NCBI GenBank assembly: GCA_965267485.1
Contig: OZ254080.1
Location: forward strand, 930,001 to 994,000
Direction of reading: 5' to 3'
DNA: 64,000 bases
Source: JANQJA01 sp965267485
GTDB lineage: Bacteria > Pseudomonadota > Gammaproteobacteria > Pseudomonadales > Azotimanducaceae
Of the stretch, positions 32,752 to 41,127 are shown piece by piece. Within the stretch, counting starts at the first letter, position 1, and the number at the start of each line of letters is the position of its first letter. The position numbers and the translations under genes are program-made. Below the pieces are notes generated by a model, which worked only from the letters and a program-made list of their open reading frames with translations, made no database searches and was not told the DNA's origin.

Positions 32752-32806
32752 TTTTTTTTTGCGTGCCCGAAGCCCGCCGCAAGCGCCGCCAGGATCAGAC
32801 AGCCCC

Positions 32807-32890
32807 GGGGTCAGACCCCGGGGTGGCACTGGGGTCCGACCCCGGGGTGGCAGGGGTCAGACCCTGGTGTCAGGCACTGGGGTCAGGCGC
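32807..32890. repeat. GGGGTCAGACCCC repeat array, copy B
   Basis: Units lie at 32807-32819 (exact), 32831-32843 (GGGGTCCGACCCC) and 32853-32865 (last base changed), with a degenerate fourth at about 32879. The spacer reads GGTGGCACT, the reverse complement of that in copy A, so the array has the opposite sense. It abuts and slightly overlaps the stop of the minus-strand acetyltransferase at 32883. It lies about 55 bases from the IS right end. Confidence 0.82.
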
Positions 32891-33407
32891 CGGGCCAGGG
32901 CGGGATGGTGTCGGGGACGTCGTCGGTGATGTCTTCCTCGCGGAAGACCCTGAAGCCGCGCGCCTGGTAATTGGACAGTGCACCGGGATGGTCGAGCGTG
33001 CAGGTGTGTAACCAAACCCTGACGGCATGGCGGGCCGCCCGCGCAATGGCATCCTCGAGGAAGGTGCGGCCCCAGCCTCGGCCGATATAGGCGGGCGTCA
33101 GGCCAAAGAAGCAGATCTCGACGCTGTTGCCCTGACGCTCCAGTTCGAAGTACCCGGCCGGGTTCGCCTCGTCGAAAGCCACCCACAGCTCAACGTTGGG
33201 GTTGGCAAGGCGCTCGCGCCAGCGTTGCCGACTCCAGGGGAGCCGCATGTACCAGAACCAGTCTGCACCGACGGCGACGTAGAGGTAGCGGGCGAACTCC
33301 GCCGAGTGGGGTGACAGCCGTTCGAGGCGATAGTCGCGGGCAGGCGCCCCCTCTTTAACGGTCGGGTTCAGCAGTTCGAGGTGCCAGACATGAATGTGCT
33401 TCTTCAT
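32883..33407 (-). CDS. GNAT family N-acetyltransferase
   Basis: A 174-residue GNAT protein. The acetyl-CoA motif is FFGLTPAYIGRGWGRTFLEDAIARA (about residues 100-124), followed by HTCTLDHPGALSNYQARGFRVF, the typical second half. The beta4 glutamate is replaced by VEICFFGL. The C-terminus (DVPDTIPPWPGA) runs into repeat copy B, and its final codons may have been altered by the repeat. The acceptor is unknown. Confidence 0.82.
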   Translation of the reverse strand: MKKHIHVWHLELLNPTVKEGAPARDYRLERLSPHSAEFARYLYVAVGADWFWYMRLPWSRQRWRERLANPNVELWVAFDEANPAGYFELERQGNSVEICFFGLTPAYIGRGWGRTFLEDAIARAARHAVRVWLHTCTLDHPGALSNYQARGFRVFREEDITDDVPDTIPPWPGA

Positions 33408-33469
33408 GCCGGCATTGTCGCAGGTTTTGTGGAACGGCGGCGGTGCGCGTACGGCGCCGGGTGTACCGG

Positions 33470-34153
33470 TCAGTTGGAGATGGCGATCCGGATGCGATTG
33501 GCGACGGCCTGTGCCCGGCCCGAGACATCGCCGACGAGATCGATGATCTGGTACAGAAACATGACATCAATCGGGTCGAGTTCGTCTTCATGGCGGAAGA
33601 GCGTCTCGTATGCCTCATGTTCGAGCCGGTCTGATTCCCGTTCGGAGGCATCCACCTTGTCCACCCCTGAGACAATGCGGCTCGAGCGACCCGGAATGAA
33701 ACCGGTGCCAACGAGCGTGTCGAGATCAGTGAGTGATTCCTCGAGGGAGCCCACGGTCACGAGCGCCTGATCGACACATGCGCGCATGTTCTGATGGAGA
33801 AACACGGGAATCCGGATCGCACGCCCGCTCATCACACCCGCGAGGTCACGCACGACGTTGGCGATCTTGTCCTGGGCCCTCACCCACTCAAGCAGATCGT
33901 TCCGGGAGACAGCCAGCAGCATTCCCGCCGGAAGGTGCAGGCGAATCGAGCGCTTCTGTTCGTCCGCCTGGTGCTCCAGATCGCAGATCTCCTTGAACAC
34001 CTTGCGGGCGCGACGCTGGTCTTCATTGATCACTGCATCCAGAAAGGGCGACAGTTTACATGCCGTCTGATTACAGACGGACATGTGAGTCTTGATCGGG
34101 GATACCAGCGAATCGCCGAAGAGTTGCGAGAAGATGTCGTAGCGTTGGCTCAT
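33470..34153 (-). CDS. DUF47/TIGR00153 PhoU-like protein
   Basis: The 227-residue, all-helical protein is of the DUF47 family, related to PhoU. The N-terminus (FSQLFGDSLVSPIKTHMSVC) and the EICDLEHQADEQKRSIRLHLPAGMLLAVSRNDLLEWVRAQDKIANVVRDLAGVM block are typical, as is ESDRLEHEAYETLFRHEDELDPIDVMFLYQIIDLVGDVSGRAQAVANRIRIAI. Such proteins usually accompany a Pit-type phosphate transporter and are thought to regulate it. No pit gene is adjacent here: neighbours are a GNAT and DUF2237. Confidence 0.85.
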   Translation of the reverse strand: MSQRYDIFSQLFGDSLVSPIKTHMSVCNQTACKLSPFLDAVINEDQRRARKVFKEICDLEHQADEQKRSIRLHLPAGMLLAVSRNDLLEWVRAQDKIANVVRDLAGVMSGRAIRIPVFLHQNMRACVDQALVTVGSLEESLTDLDTLVGTGFIPGRSSRIVSGVDKVDASERESDRLEHEAYETLFRHEDELDPIDVMFLYQIIDLVGDVSGRAQAVANRIRIAISN

Positions 34154-34323
34154 TAAGCTCAGGGTGCGTCCTCAGAGGCTTCGCCGCAACTGCAGCGAGC
34201 CCTTGTGGCTAAAAGTTAAAGAAATCTTAACACAAACTTCATCTGGGTGCACGGAGTGCGCCGCAGTGGGCATTATGGAGCGCGCGAGTGCCTCTCGCAA
34301 ACTGAATTATTTTCGTGATTGCG

Positions 34324-34710
34324 TCAGTTGACGGTGACCGCGTACTGCTCGAGCAGGTCGAGCGGGACGATTTCGAGGGCCTTGATATGGGTGTTGCGAA
34401 GAAACACGCGCGGTGCCCTTCCGTTCTCGTACGCTTCCAGCCACCGGCCGGCACACAGGCACCAGCGGTCTCCGGGCTTGAGGCCCGGGAAGCCGAACTC
34501 GGGCCGGGGTGTCGACAGGTCGTTACCAACGAAGCGGGAATACTCCAGAAAGTCCCGCGTAACCTCCGCGCAGACCGTGTGTGACCCCACATCCTCCTTG
34601 CAGGTGTTGCAGCACCCGTCCCGGAAGAAACCGGTCACCGGATCCTGGCTACAGGGCTCCAGCCTCTCGCCAAGTACATTGATTGACTCGGAGGGCTCGG
34701 GGATGGGCAT
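34324..34710 (-). CDS. DUF2237 family protein
   Basis: A 128-residue protein that matches the DUF2237 pattern along its whole length: INVLGERLEPCSQDPVTGFFRDGCCNTCKEDVGSHTVCAEVT, then GNDLSTPRPEFGFPGLKPGDRWCLCAGRW and the C-terminal LRNTHIKALEIVPLDLLEQYA. Six or more conserved cysteines suggest a metal site or disulfide chemistry. The function is unknown to me. The stretch of about 170 bases up to the DUF47 gene holds no recognisable feature. Confidence 0.85.
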   Translation of the reverse strand: MPIPEPSESINVLGERLEPCSQDPVTGFFRDGCCNTCKEDVGSHTVCAEVTRDFLEYSRFVGNDLSTPRPEFGFPGLKPGDRWCLCAGRWLEAYENGRAPRVFLRNTHIKALEIVPLDLLEQYAVTVN

Positions 34711-34818
34711 GGTCAGTCCGTTGCGTTGATCGGACCGTGAGTATGTTGGCTTGAAGGTCGGATGACCAGCGGTGGGTGAGGTGTCGGGCGACGCGCGGCC
34801 CGCCCGACACCTGAGGCC

Positions 34819-35616
34819 TCAGGCGGCCCTCTCGTTGATGTAATGGTCGTTGATGTAACAGATGCTCTCGGTGGACTCCGTCTCGAGCGCAGCCGGCTTG
34901 TCGTCCCGGCGGAACTCGGCGAGCATCGAATCCCGAAGGATCTTCGTGGCCTGTTCGATCTCGATGTCCTGTGACAGGTGAATCGGGTCGAGGATCGTGG
35001 CGCTCGCGGGCCCCGGCGTGATTGTACGACTGCCCTTCGGGCGCATCTCCCGCAGACCCTGAAGCACGACGGGAACGACCGGTACACCGGCAGCGCGGGC
35101 CAGCAGTGTGACACCGTGCCTGAACTCGCCGAGTTCATCACTCTGGGCGCGAGTGCCCTCTGGAAAGACGCAGATGTTGCAGCCCTCGTCGAGCAGCCAT
35201 CTTGCGTAGGCCAGCGTCTTCGAGCCGCCACCGCGGACGATCGGGAAGTTGCCGAGCACCATCGACTGGTACCAGGGCTGCAGTATCAGCTTCTTCTTGC
35301 CCTTCACGAACCAGCGATCCGCCGCCGCGCCAAAGAAGATGTTGTCCTTGATGTGCTCCGGCAGCGACTCGAGGATGACGGGCGTGTCCATGTGGCTCTG
35401 GTGATTCGCGATGAAGATAGCGGGGCTCGAGAGCTTGTCGAGCCGGTCCTGGCCGACGACCGTCAGCGGCTTGCAGTACTCCTCGACCCAGCGGGTGTAC
35501 TCCTTGTGTCGCATCAGGCGGCGAACAACGCGCGCCCAGGGCTGAATCTGCCAGTGGTGGGGGCCGCCGTATTCGATGTCCTCAACTGTCCTCGACTGCT
35601 TGATTGCCTGTTCCAT
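34819..35616 (-). CDS. plsC: 1-acyl-sn-glycerol-3-phosphate acyltransferase family
   Basis: The 265-residue protein has the acyltransferase motifs NHQSHMDTP (HX4D; residues about 70-78), GNFPIVRGG and FPEGTRAQSDELGEFRHG, and a fourth block GVPVVPVVLQGL. It should acylate lysophosphatidate or a related lipid at the membrane. The C-terminal 30 residues are extra and polar. The start at 35616 is preceded by GGAGAAGCGG; an in-frame codon 12 residues upstream is weaker. The next gene upstream is 147 bases away, and a palindrome lies in that gap. Confidence 0.83.
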   Translation of the reverse strand: MEQAIKQSRTVEDIEYGGPHHWQIQPWARVVRRLMRHKEYTRWVEEYCKPLTVVGQDRLDKLSSPAIFIANHQSHMDTPVILESLPEHIKDNIFFGAAADRWFVKGKKKLILQPWYQSMVLGNFPIVRGGGSKTLAYARWLLDEGCNICVFPEGTRAQSDELGEFRHGVTLLARAAGVPVVPVVLQGLREMRPKGSRTITPGPASATILDPIHLSQDIEIEQATKILRDSMLAEFRRDDKPAALETESTESICYINDHYINERAA

Positions 35617-35758
35617 TTGTCCGCTTCTCCGAACGCGATGTGTACGTGACACCGTTAATGCAACAGGGATGCCAGAGTTGGGAGAAGCGGCGTAAGCCCG
35701 TATTCAGCGTGCTCAGGTGCGAACTTGTGCCACGCGTTGATGCAGGGCCGCCTTTTGG

Positions 35759-35775
35759 TGCATCAAGTTGATGCA
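35759..35775. promoter_or_regulatory. Perfect palindrome TGCATCAAGTTGATGCA
   Basis: Two eight-base half-sites, TGCATCAA and TTGATGCA, flank one central base. A third half-site TTGATGCA lies at 35737-35744. The palindrome covers the stop of the DUF2937 gene and is about 145 bases upstream of plsC. It looks like an operator, but no regulator is identified. Confidence 0.4.
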
Positions 35776-36269
35776 GTGCGGGTGCGGCGGAAGAGCGCAA
35801 GCAAGAGCAGTCGCGCACCGTCGCTCAGGCCGAGGCCGATCACGAGTGCGATGCCGCCACAGATGAGTGACTCCCGGTCGAGCGTGATCACCCACCGATA
35901 ACCGTCGATGGTTTCGCTCACCAGTTCGCGGTCGGCCTGGCCGGCGAGGAACGCGACCTGGCCGGACAGTGAACCGGAGAGGCCCGCGACCTGTGTCTGG
36001 AAGGTATTGCGCCGGTCGACCATCGAGCCGATGACTTCGGCTTCGTCCCGAAACGTTGCGTCGGTACTGCGCGCATGGTGCGCGATCAGCGCCTCGATCG
36101 AGCCCCCGTGGCGGCGGTCGGCGATCTTCTGGAAGCCAGAGAGGTTAGCGCTCACTTCGGCCAGATGCGCCTCAGCGCGCTGCTCGTACTGCTGAATGAA
36201 TCCGGGTACCTGCAGGCCCGCGAGGGTTGCAGCAAGCGCGACGACAATCGCGAGATAGCGGTAGATCAT
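35763..36269 (-). CDS. DUF2937 family membrane protein
   Basis: A 168-residue protein with an N-terminal helix (about residues 4-22), a central soluble coiled segment and a C-terminal helix (about 136-158). The opening RYLAIVVALAATLAGLQVPGFIQQYEQRAEAHLAEV is the typical DUF2937 start. The function is unknown. The start overlaps the stop of the FecR-domain gene by four bases, so these two are likely co-translated. Confidence 0.78.
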   Translation of the reverse strand: MIYRYLAIVVALAATLAGLQVPGFIQQYEQRAEAHLAEVSANLSGFQKIADRRHGGSIEALIAHHARSTDATFRDEAEVIGSMVDRRNTFQTQVAGLSGSLSGQVAFLAGQADRELVSETIDGYRWVITLDRESLICGGIALVIGLGLSDGARLLLLALFRRTRTAST

Positions 36270-36877
36270 TGGTTCAGCTCGATCTCTGCGAAGGCGCGTT
36301 CGATCTTGCCCGGCGTCCAGGGCCGGAATGCCTGTGGTGCGGTGCCGCTCATGACGGTGGTGCCATTGCCCGGTCCCTCGATCAGGGTGGTGCCATGAAT
36401 GTTGGATACCTCGAGGCGTGTGCCGTTCAACAGCCCTGCGTCGAGCGTGTTCTGGCCGGAACTGAAGGCGGTGATGACCGTCGCGTCACGGGCATCGACG
36501 GTCGCGACCGGTGTCTGCAGTTCGAGCCGGTGGTCGGCCTCGGCGGCGGCGCGGATCGTGCCTGCGGTCAGGGTCAGTCGCGTGTTGCCGCGGGCGTAGC
36601 GATTGAAAACGATGCGGGTCTCGCGGCCGATCTCGATGCGGCTGCCGTCGGCCATGTTGATGCGGGCCGTCGAAAATCGGTCGGTGCGCACGACATCGCC
36701 CTCGTAAATCCGGGATCGCGCTCCGACGATGTACTCCTGATTCTTGCGCACGAGCGCCGGCGAGCCCCGCACGCTGTCGACGATGCCGATCGTCGTGGGT
36801 GGCGTCGGATCCTCCGGCAGGGTATTACAGCTGGCGAGCGCAAGAATCAGTGCGCCGATGAAAATCTGTCGCACCAT
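36266..36877 (-). CDS. FecR-domain lipoprotein
   Basis: The 203-residue protein has a signal peptide with lipobox LALASC (Cys about 17), then a FecR domain: GIVDSVRGSPALVRKNQEYIVGARSRIYEGDVVRTDRFSTARINMADGSRIEIGRET, the classic pattern of a beta-rich periplasmic domain. The C-terminal part repeats similar strands. It is not next to a sigma factor or TonB receptor, so iron signalling is not implied. It may have a structural or sensory role in the envelope. Confidence 0.8.
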   Translation of the reverse strand: MVRQIFIGALILALASCNTLPEDPTPPTTIGIVDSVRGSPALVRKNQEYIVGARSRIYEGDVVRTDRFSTARINMADGSRIEIGRETRIVFNRYARGNTRLTLTAGTIRAAAEADHRLELQTPVATVDARDATVITAFSSGQNTLDAGLLNGTRLEVSNIHGTTLIEGPGNGTTVMSGTAPQAFRPWTPGKIERAFAEIELNQ

Positions 36878-36958
36878 GTCGTCCGGTGACGTTGGGTCGG
36901 TTCAGTATAGCGCACGTAACGTCGGGAGATGGTGACGTTGCCCGCTCTGCCCAGCAGT

Positions 36959-37444
36959 CTATGAGCGGGGTTTGACCGGACGCAGATCAGCCATGTCGAC
37001 GTACTCCTTCTGACCTTGACGGCGGTACATCCGGCGATCAATGCGCGGATAGTCGCAGACGTCGATATCTGAGCGATGACCACCCATCAGATAGACGAGA
37101 TCTTCGTCGAACGGGTTCTTGAGGTTATGGGGCACGGAATGCCTGGCGAACGCCATGAAGTCTCCCGGGCCGACCTCGCAGGTATCGTCGCCCAGTTCCG
37201 CCATGCCGCGGCCGCTCAGGATGTAGACGAACTCTTCATCAACATGATGAAAATGGTACTGGGTCGAATCGCGACCGGGCTCGAGCCGGACGAGGTGGAC
37301 ACCCATATGCTCGAGCCCCAGTGCATCGCCAATCGATCGCGTATGCCGAACCGCGTTGTCGTTGAACTGGTGCACGTGTGCGACCTCGGCCATCGCCGCG
37401 ATGTCCGCGGCGCTGAGTAGCGGGCGGCTGTTGCGCTTGTTCAT
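36959..37444 (-). CDS. Cupin-domain protein
   Basis: A 161-residue single-cupin protein. Motif 1 is YHFHHVDEEFVYILSGRG (metal-ligand His, His, Glu) and motif 2 is GDFMAFARHSVPHNLKNPFD with the last His. The activity is open. Its start overlaps the stop of the DEAD-box helicase gene upstream by four bases, placing it last in a tight four-gene run with argC and the aminotransferase. Confidence 0.82.
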   Translation of the reverse strand: MNKRNSRPLLSAADIAAMAEVAHVHQFNDNAVRHTRSIGDALGLEHMGVHLVRLEPGRDSTQYHFHHVDEEFVYILSGRGMAELGDDTCEVGPGDFMAFARHSVPHNLKNPFDEDLVYLMGGHRSDIDVCDYPRIDRRMYRRQGQKEYVDMADLRPVKPRS

Positions 37445-38862
37445 CGACGGCGCCGGCGCGGTGGTCGCTTGTTGCCCCCACCCGTGCCCGCACGCGTCGG
37501 CGCTTCGCGTGAGTACGGCGGAGGCGTCGCGAGCAGTTCCTCGGGCGGCGGTTGCGAGGTCATCGGCTGCCCGAGCAACTCCTCAATCGCCGGCAGCATA
37601 AAGGCATCGTCCTCACAGGCCAGTGCGATCGAAATGCCCTGCGCGCCTGCGCGCCCGGTGCGGCCGATCCGGTGAACGTAGTCTTCCGGGTCTTCCGGCA
37701 GGTTGTAGTTGATGACGTGGGAAATCCCGTCAACGTGGATGCCTCGTCCGGCAACGTCGGTCGCGACAAGCACCTTTGTTTCTCCGCTCTTGAACTTGTC
37801 GAGCGTCGAGATGCGTTTTTTCTGCGGGACATCACCGGTCAGCAGTCCGCAATCGATCCCGTTGCGATACAGGCGGTCCGCGACCGAGCGTGTCTCGTCG
37901 CGGCGGTTGGCGAAGACGATAACGCGGTCTGCCTCGTCGCTGGTCACGATGTTGTACAGCACATTGTATTTCTGGTCGCTCGAGGTGAGGTAGACACGCT
38001 GGTCGACGGAATCGACGGCGACCTGTTCCGGGTCAATGGTGATGCGCACCGGGTCGATGGTCCACTGATTCGCCAGCCGCTTGATGTCCTCGCTGAATGT
38101 CGCGCTGAAGAGCTGGGTCTGTCGCTTCTCCTTCCAGGGCGTGAGGCGGATGATCGACTTGACGTCCGGGATGAAGCCCATCGACAGCATCCGGTCTGCC
38201 TCGTCAATGATGAGCGACTCCACCCTTGATAGATCGACCGTCTTCGATCGTGCGAAATCGAGCAGCCGGCCAGGCGTTGCGATGACGATGTCGACAGGCT
38301 TCTGGAGCTGCTTCTTCTGCTTGTCGTAGTCGATGCCGCCGACCAGCGTTGTGACCTGCAGGTCGGCGTACTTCGACAGTGATTCTGCGTCTGCCGCAAT
38401 CTGCATTGCGAGTTCGCGGGTCGGCGCAATGGCAAGCGCGAACGGCGTACCGTTCGGACGTGGTTCGTACTCGGGGTTTTCGAGGTGATAGGTAATCACC
38501 GAGATCAGGAATGCGGCGGTCTTGCCGGTGCCGGTCTGGGCCTGCGCGATAATGTCTTCACCGTCGAGGGCGTGAGGCAGCACTTCTTTCTGCACGGGCG
38601 TGCAGGACTGGAACCCGAGATCCAGAATCGCCCGGTTCAGCGCGTCCGGCAGGTTCAGCTCGGCAAAATCAGGCGGTACGTCGCGAACGGGTTCGGGCTT
38701 CGCCGGCTTCTTGTTCCCGGATTTACCGGCCCTGGGCTTGTCGGCCCCGTTGTCTCTGGCCCCGTTCTTTTCGGCTTTGGGCTTTTGCGGTGCCTCGTTC
38801 CGGGTATCGGGCTGTGATTTCGTTTCTTCGCTGCTTGCGAAGATGTTCTTCAAAAACTTCAT
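37441..38862 (-). CDS. DEAD-box RNA helicase (RhlB/RhlE-like)
   Basis: A 473-residue helicase. The Q motif is PPDFAELNLPDALNRAILDLGFQSCTPVQKEVLP, and motifs AQTGTGKT (I), PTRELA (Ia), TPGR (Ib), DEAD (II), SAT (III), and HRIGRTGRAG (VI) are all intact. The N-terminus (about 65 residues) and the C-terminus are low-complexity and rich in Lys/Pro and Arg, the C-terminus ending RRRRR. These tails probably bind RNA. The start at 38862 overlaps the stop of the aminotransferase gene by four bases. Confidence 0.9.
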   Translation of the reverse strand: MKFLKNIFASSEETKSQPDTRNEAPQKPKAEKNGARDNGADKPRAGKSGNKKPAKPEPVRDVPPDFAELNLPDALNRAILDLGFQSCTPVQKEVLPHALDGEDIIAQAQTGTGKTAAFLISVITYHLENPEYEPRPNGTPFALAIAPTRELAMQIAADAESLSKYADLQVTTLVGGIDYDKQKKQLQKPVDIVIATPGRLLDFARSKTVDLSRVESLIIDEADRMLSMGFIPDVKSIIRLTPWKEKRQTQLFSATFSEDIKRLANQWTIDPVRITIDPEQVAVDSVDQRVYLTSSDQKYNVLYNIVTSDEADRVIVFANRRDETRSVADRLYRNGIDCGLLTGDVPQKKRISTLDKFKSGETKVLVATDVAGRGIHVDGISHVINYNLPEDPEDYVHRIGRTGRAGAQGISIALACEDDAFMLPAIEELLGQPMTSQPPPEELLATPPPYSREAPTRAGTGGGNKRPPRRRRR

Positions 38863-40142
38863 AGGCTTTCCAGTAGATTCCTGACGGAGGCGAGACCAAT
38901 GCAGGTGACGAAAACGTCCATCGCCTTGTCTAACTGGTCCATTGAGGGGAAGGTCGGCGCGATCCGGATGTTCCTGTCCTCCGGGTCGACACCATAAGGG
39001 AATGTTGCGCCCGCAGGCGTCAGCTTGACCCCGGCGTCGGAGGCGAGCCTCACGACTTCGCTGGCGAGGCCGGGCATGGTATCCAGCGAGATGAAGTAGC
39101 CGCCGCGGGGGCGGGTCCACTCGGCAATGCCGGTATCGCCGATCGCGGCATCCAGCTTCCTGAGAACGAGTTCGAACTTCGGGCCGATGATCGCCGCGTG
39201 CTGCTTCATGTGGTTGGCCAGCGCGTCACCGTCGCCGAAGAACCTGACGTGACGTAGCTGGTTGACCTTGTCGAAACCGATCACCTGCGCAGACAGGAAC
39301 TGCTCGAACGCCTTGATGTTCGGCTCCGAGGCACCGAGAAACGAGATGCCGGCCCCGGCAAACGTGATCTTCGAGGTCGATGCCAGCAGGACGATGCTGT
39401 CTGTTGTACCGGCCTTGCGCGCCAGTTCCATGACGTTCTCGAGTTCGTCCTGATCGTCGGAGAGGTGGTGCACGACATAGGCGTTGTCCCACATCACGCG
39501 GAAGTGCTTGCCCGCGCTGAGCGGCAATGCCGCCAGCCGCGCGACGGTCTCGGCGCTGTAAGTGTAGCCCGTCGGATTGGAATACTTCGGCACGCACCAG
39601 ATGCCCTTGATCATCGGGTCGTTGGCGACCAGTGCCTCGACCTTGTCCATGTCGGGTCCGCTTTCGGTCATCGGGATATTGATCATCTCGATGTCGAACC
39701 GCTCGCAGATCGTGAAATGTCGGTCGTAACCCGGAACGGGGCAGAGGAACTTGCACTTGCCGCCACTTGCCGCGGCCTCGTCAGCCCAGTTTTCCCCGGC
39801 ATGGTTGTTCATGAAGTCGAGGTACATGTACATCAGCGTGAGGCTGGAATTGCCGCCGACCATGACCTCGCTGGCTGGCAGACCGAGGACGTCGCCGCCG
39901 AGCGAACGTGCCTCCGGGATGCCCAGGATGCCGCCGTAGTTGCGCACGTCGGTGCCGTCCTGAAGCAGGTAGAAGCCACCGAGAATACCGTCGAGCCCAT
40001 TGGACAGATCGAGCTGTTCCTTTGCCGGCTTGCCACGGGTGAGATCCAGGCTGAGGTTCTCGCCCCTGAACGCCTCGTAACGTTCGGCGAGTTCCGTGTG
40101 CAGGGTCTCGAGTGCTTCTCTGGATTGCGAGGCGTATTCCAT
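38859..40142 (-). CDS. Type Ic aspartate aminotransferase
   Basis: The 427-residue protein is a PLP-dependent aminotransferase of the Ic subgroup, marked by LDLTRGKPAKEQLDLSN near the N-terminus (about residues 32-48). Other blocks are VMVGGNSSLTLMYMYLD, KYSNPTGYTYS, WDNAYVVHHL and the PLP lysine in LLASTSKITFAGAGISFLGAS. Such enzymes transfer the amino group between aspartate and 2-oxoglutarate. The start directly follows the argC stop (TGA then ATG). Confidence 0.86.
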   Translation of the reverse strand: MEYASQSREALETLHTELAERYEAFRGENLSLDLTRGKPAKEQLDLSNGLDGILGGFYLLQDGTDVRNYGGILGIPEARSLGGDVLGLPASEVMVGGNSSLTLMYMYLDFMNNHAGENWADEAAASGGKCKFLCPVPGYDRHFTICERFDIEMINIPMTESGPDMDKVEALVANDPMIKGIWCVPKYSNPTGYTYSAETVARLAALPLSAGKHFRVMWDNAYVVHHLSDDQDELENVMELARKAGTTDSIVLLASTSKITFAGAGISFLGASEPNIKAFEQFLSAQVIGFDKVNQLRHVRFFGDGDALANHMKQHAAIIGPKFELVLRKLDAAIGDTGIAEWTRPRGGYFISLDTMPGLASEVVRLASDAGVKLTPAGATFPYGVDPEDRNIRIAPTFPSMDQLDKAMDVFVTCIGLASVRNLLESL

Positions 40143-41105
40143 TCAGGTCTCCGAAAGGGCGAGTCCGCTGAGTTCGTCGAGGCCCAGCATGATGTTGAGA
40201 TTCTGTACCGCGGCGCCGCCGGCGCCCTTGCCGAGATTGTCGAGGCGGGCGATGACGACAGCCTGCTCGCTGCTGCCGAACACGAACAGATCGACACGGT
40301 TCGTGCCGGTGTTGCCGAGGGGCGAAAGCTGGCCCTGCTCGAGCACCGAGTCGTCACCGGGCGCGTGCACGGTGACGCAGGGTTCATCCTGATAGGCCTC
40401 GGCCAGTCGCGCGCCGAGATCACCAATCGAGGCGGCACCGCTGAGCGCGGCAAACGGCAGCGGCACGCTGACCAGCATGCCCTGGGGAAAGTGGCCGACT
40501 GACGGCAGGAACAGGGGCTGGTGTTCGAGCCCGGCAAACCGCTGCATTTCGGGCAGGTGTTTGTGCGCCATGCCTAGCGCATAGGGGCGCACGTGCCAGA
40601 GGTCGTCAGGATGCGTGCGCTTGCGCTCCTCGTAGCGTTCGACCATCTGGCGCCCTCCGCCGGTGTAGCCCGAGATGGCGCTGATGGTGAGGTGCATGTC
40701 GGCCGGAATGATGCCGGCATCGACGAGCGGGCGGACGCCGAGCAGGAAGCCGGTCGGGTAGCAGCCCGGGTTCGAGACATGGCGCGCCGCGTGAATGCCT
40801 TCTCGCTGCTCGCGGGTCAGTTCAGGCAGACCATAGGTCCAGTCCGGATGGACGCGATGCGCGGTGCTCGCGTCGATGATTCTGGTGTTGGTATTGGCGG
40901 CGAGTTTGACCGTCCTGGCGGCCGCGTCGTCCGGCAGGCAGAGAATCACGACATCAGCCTCACGGATCAGATCGTGCTTGGCCGCATCGTTCTTGCGATC
41001 CGCCTCGGCAATTTCGAGCAGCGTGATGTCGGCGCGGGGCGCCAGATACTCGTGTATCCGCAGCCCTGTCGTACCTGCCTGACCGTCGATGAAGACCTTG
41101 TGCAT
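40143..41105 (-). CDS. argC: N-acetyl-gamma-glutamyl-phosphate reductase, type 2
   Basis: A 320-residue ArgC of the short, type 2 form. The NADP-binding start is KVFIDGQAGTTGLRIHEYL, the catalytic Cys lies in SNPGCYPTGFLLGVRPL, and the family motifs SAISGYTGGGRQMV and HKHLPEMQ are present. It catalyses the third step of arginine biosynthesis in the cytoplasm. It starts at 41105; no strong ribosome binding site is seen. No other arg gene is in the window; the aminotransferase follows directly. Confidence 0.92.
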   Translation of the reverse strand: MHKVFIDGQAGTTGLRIHEYLAPRADITLLEIAEADRKNDAAKHDLIREADVVILCLPDDAAARTVKLAANTNTRIIDASTAHRVHPDWTYGLPELTREQREGIHAARHVSNPGCYPTGFLLGVRPLVDAGIIPADMHLTISAISGYTGGGRQMVERYEERKRTHPDDLWHVRPYALGMAHKHLPEMQRFAGLEHQPLFLPSVGHFPQGMLVSVPLPFAALSGAASIGDLGARLAEAYQDEPCVTVHAPGDDSVLEQGQLSPLGNTGTNRVDLFVFGSSEQAVVIARLDNLGKGAGGAAVQNLNIMLGLDELSGLALSET

Positions 41106-41127
41106 GTCGTGTCGTCCCGCGGGACCC

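Noticed and set aside
31896..33011. A 371-codon plus-strand frame across the IS and repeat copy B
   Set aside because: It runs antisense through the transposase and out over the repeats; no start signal or domain.
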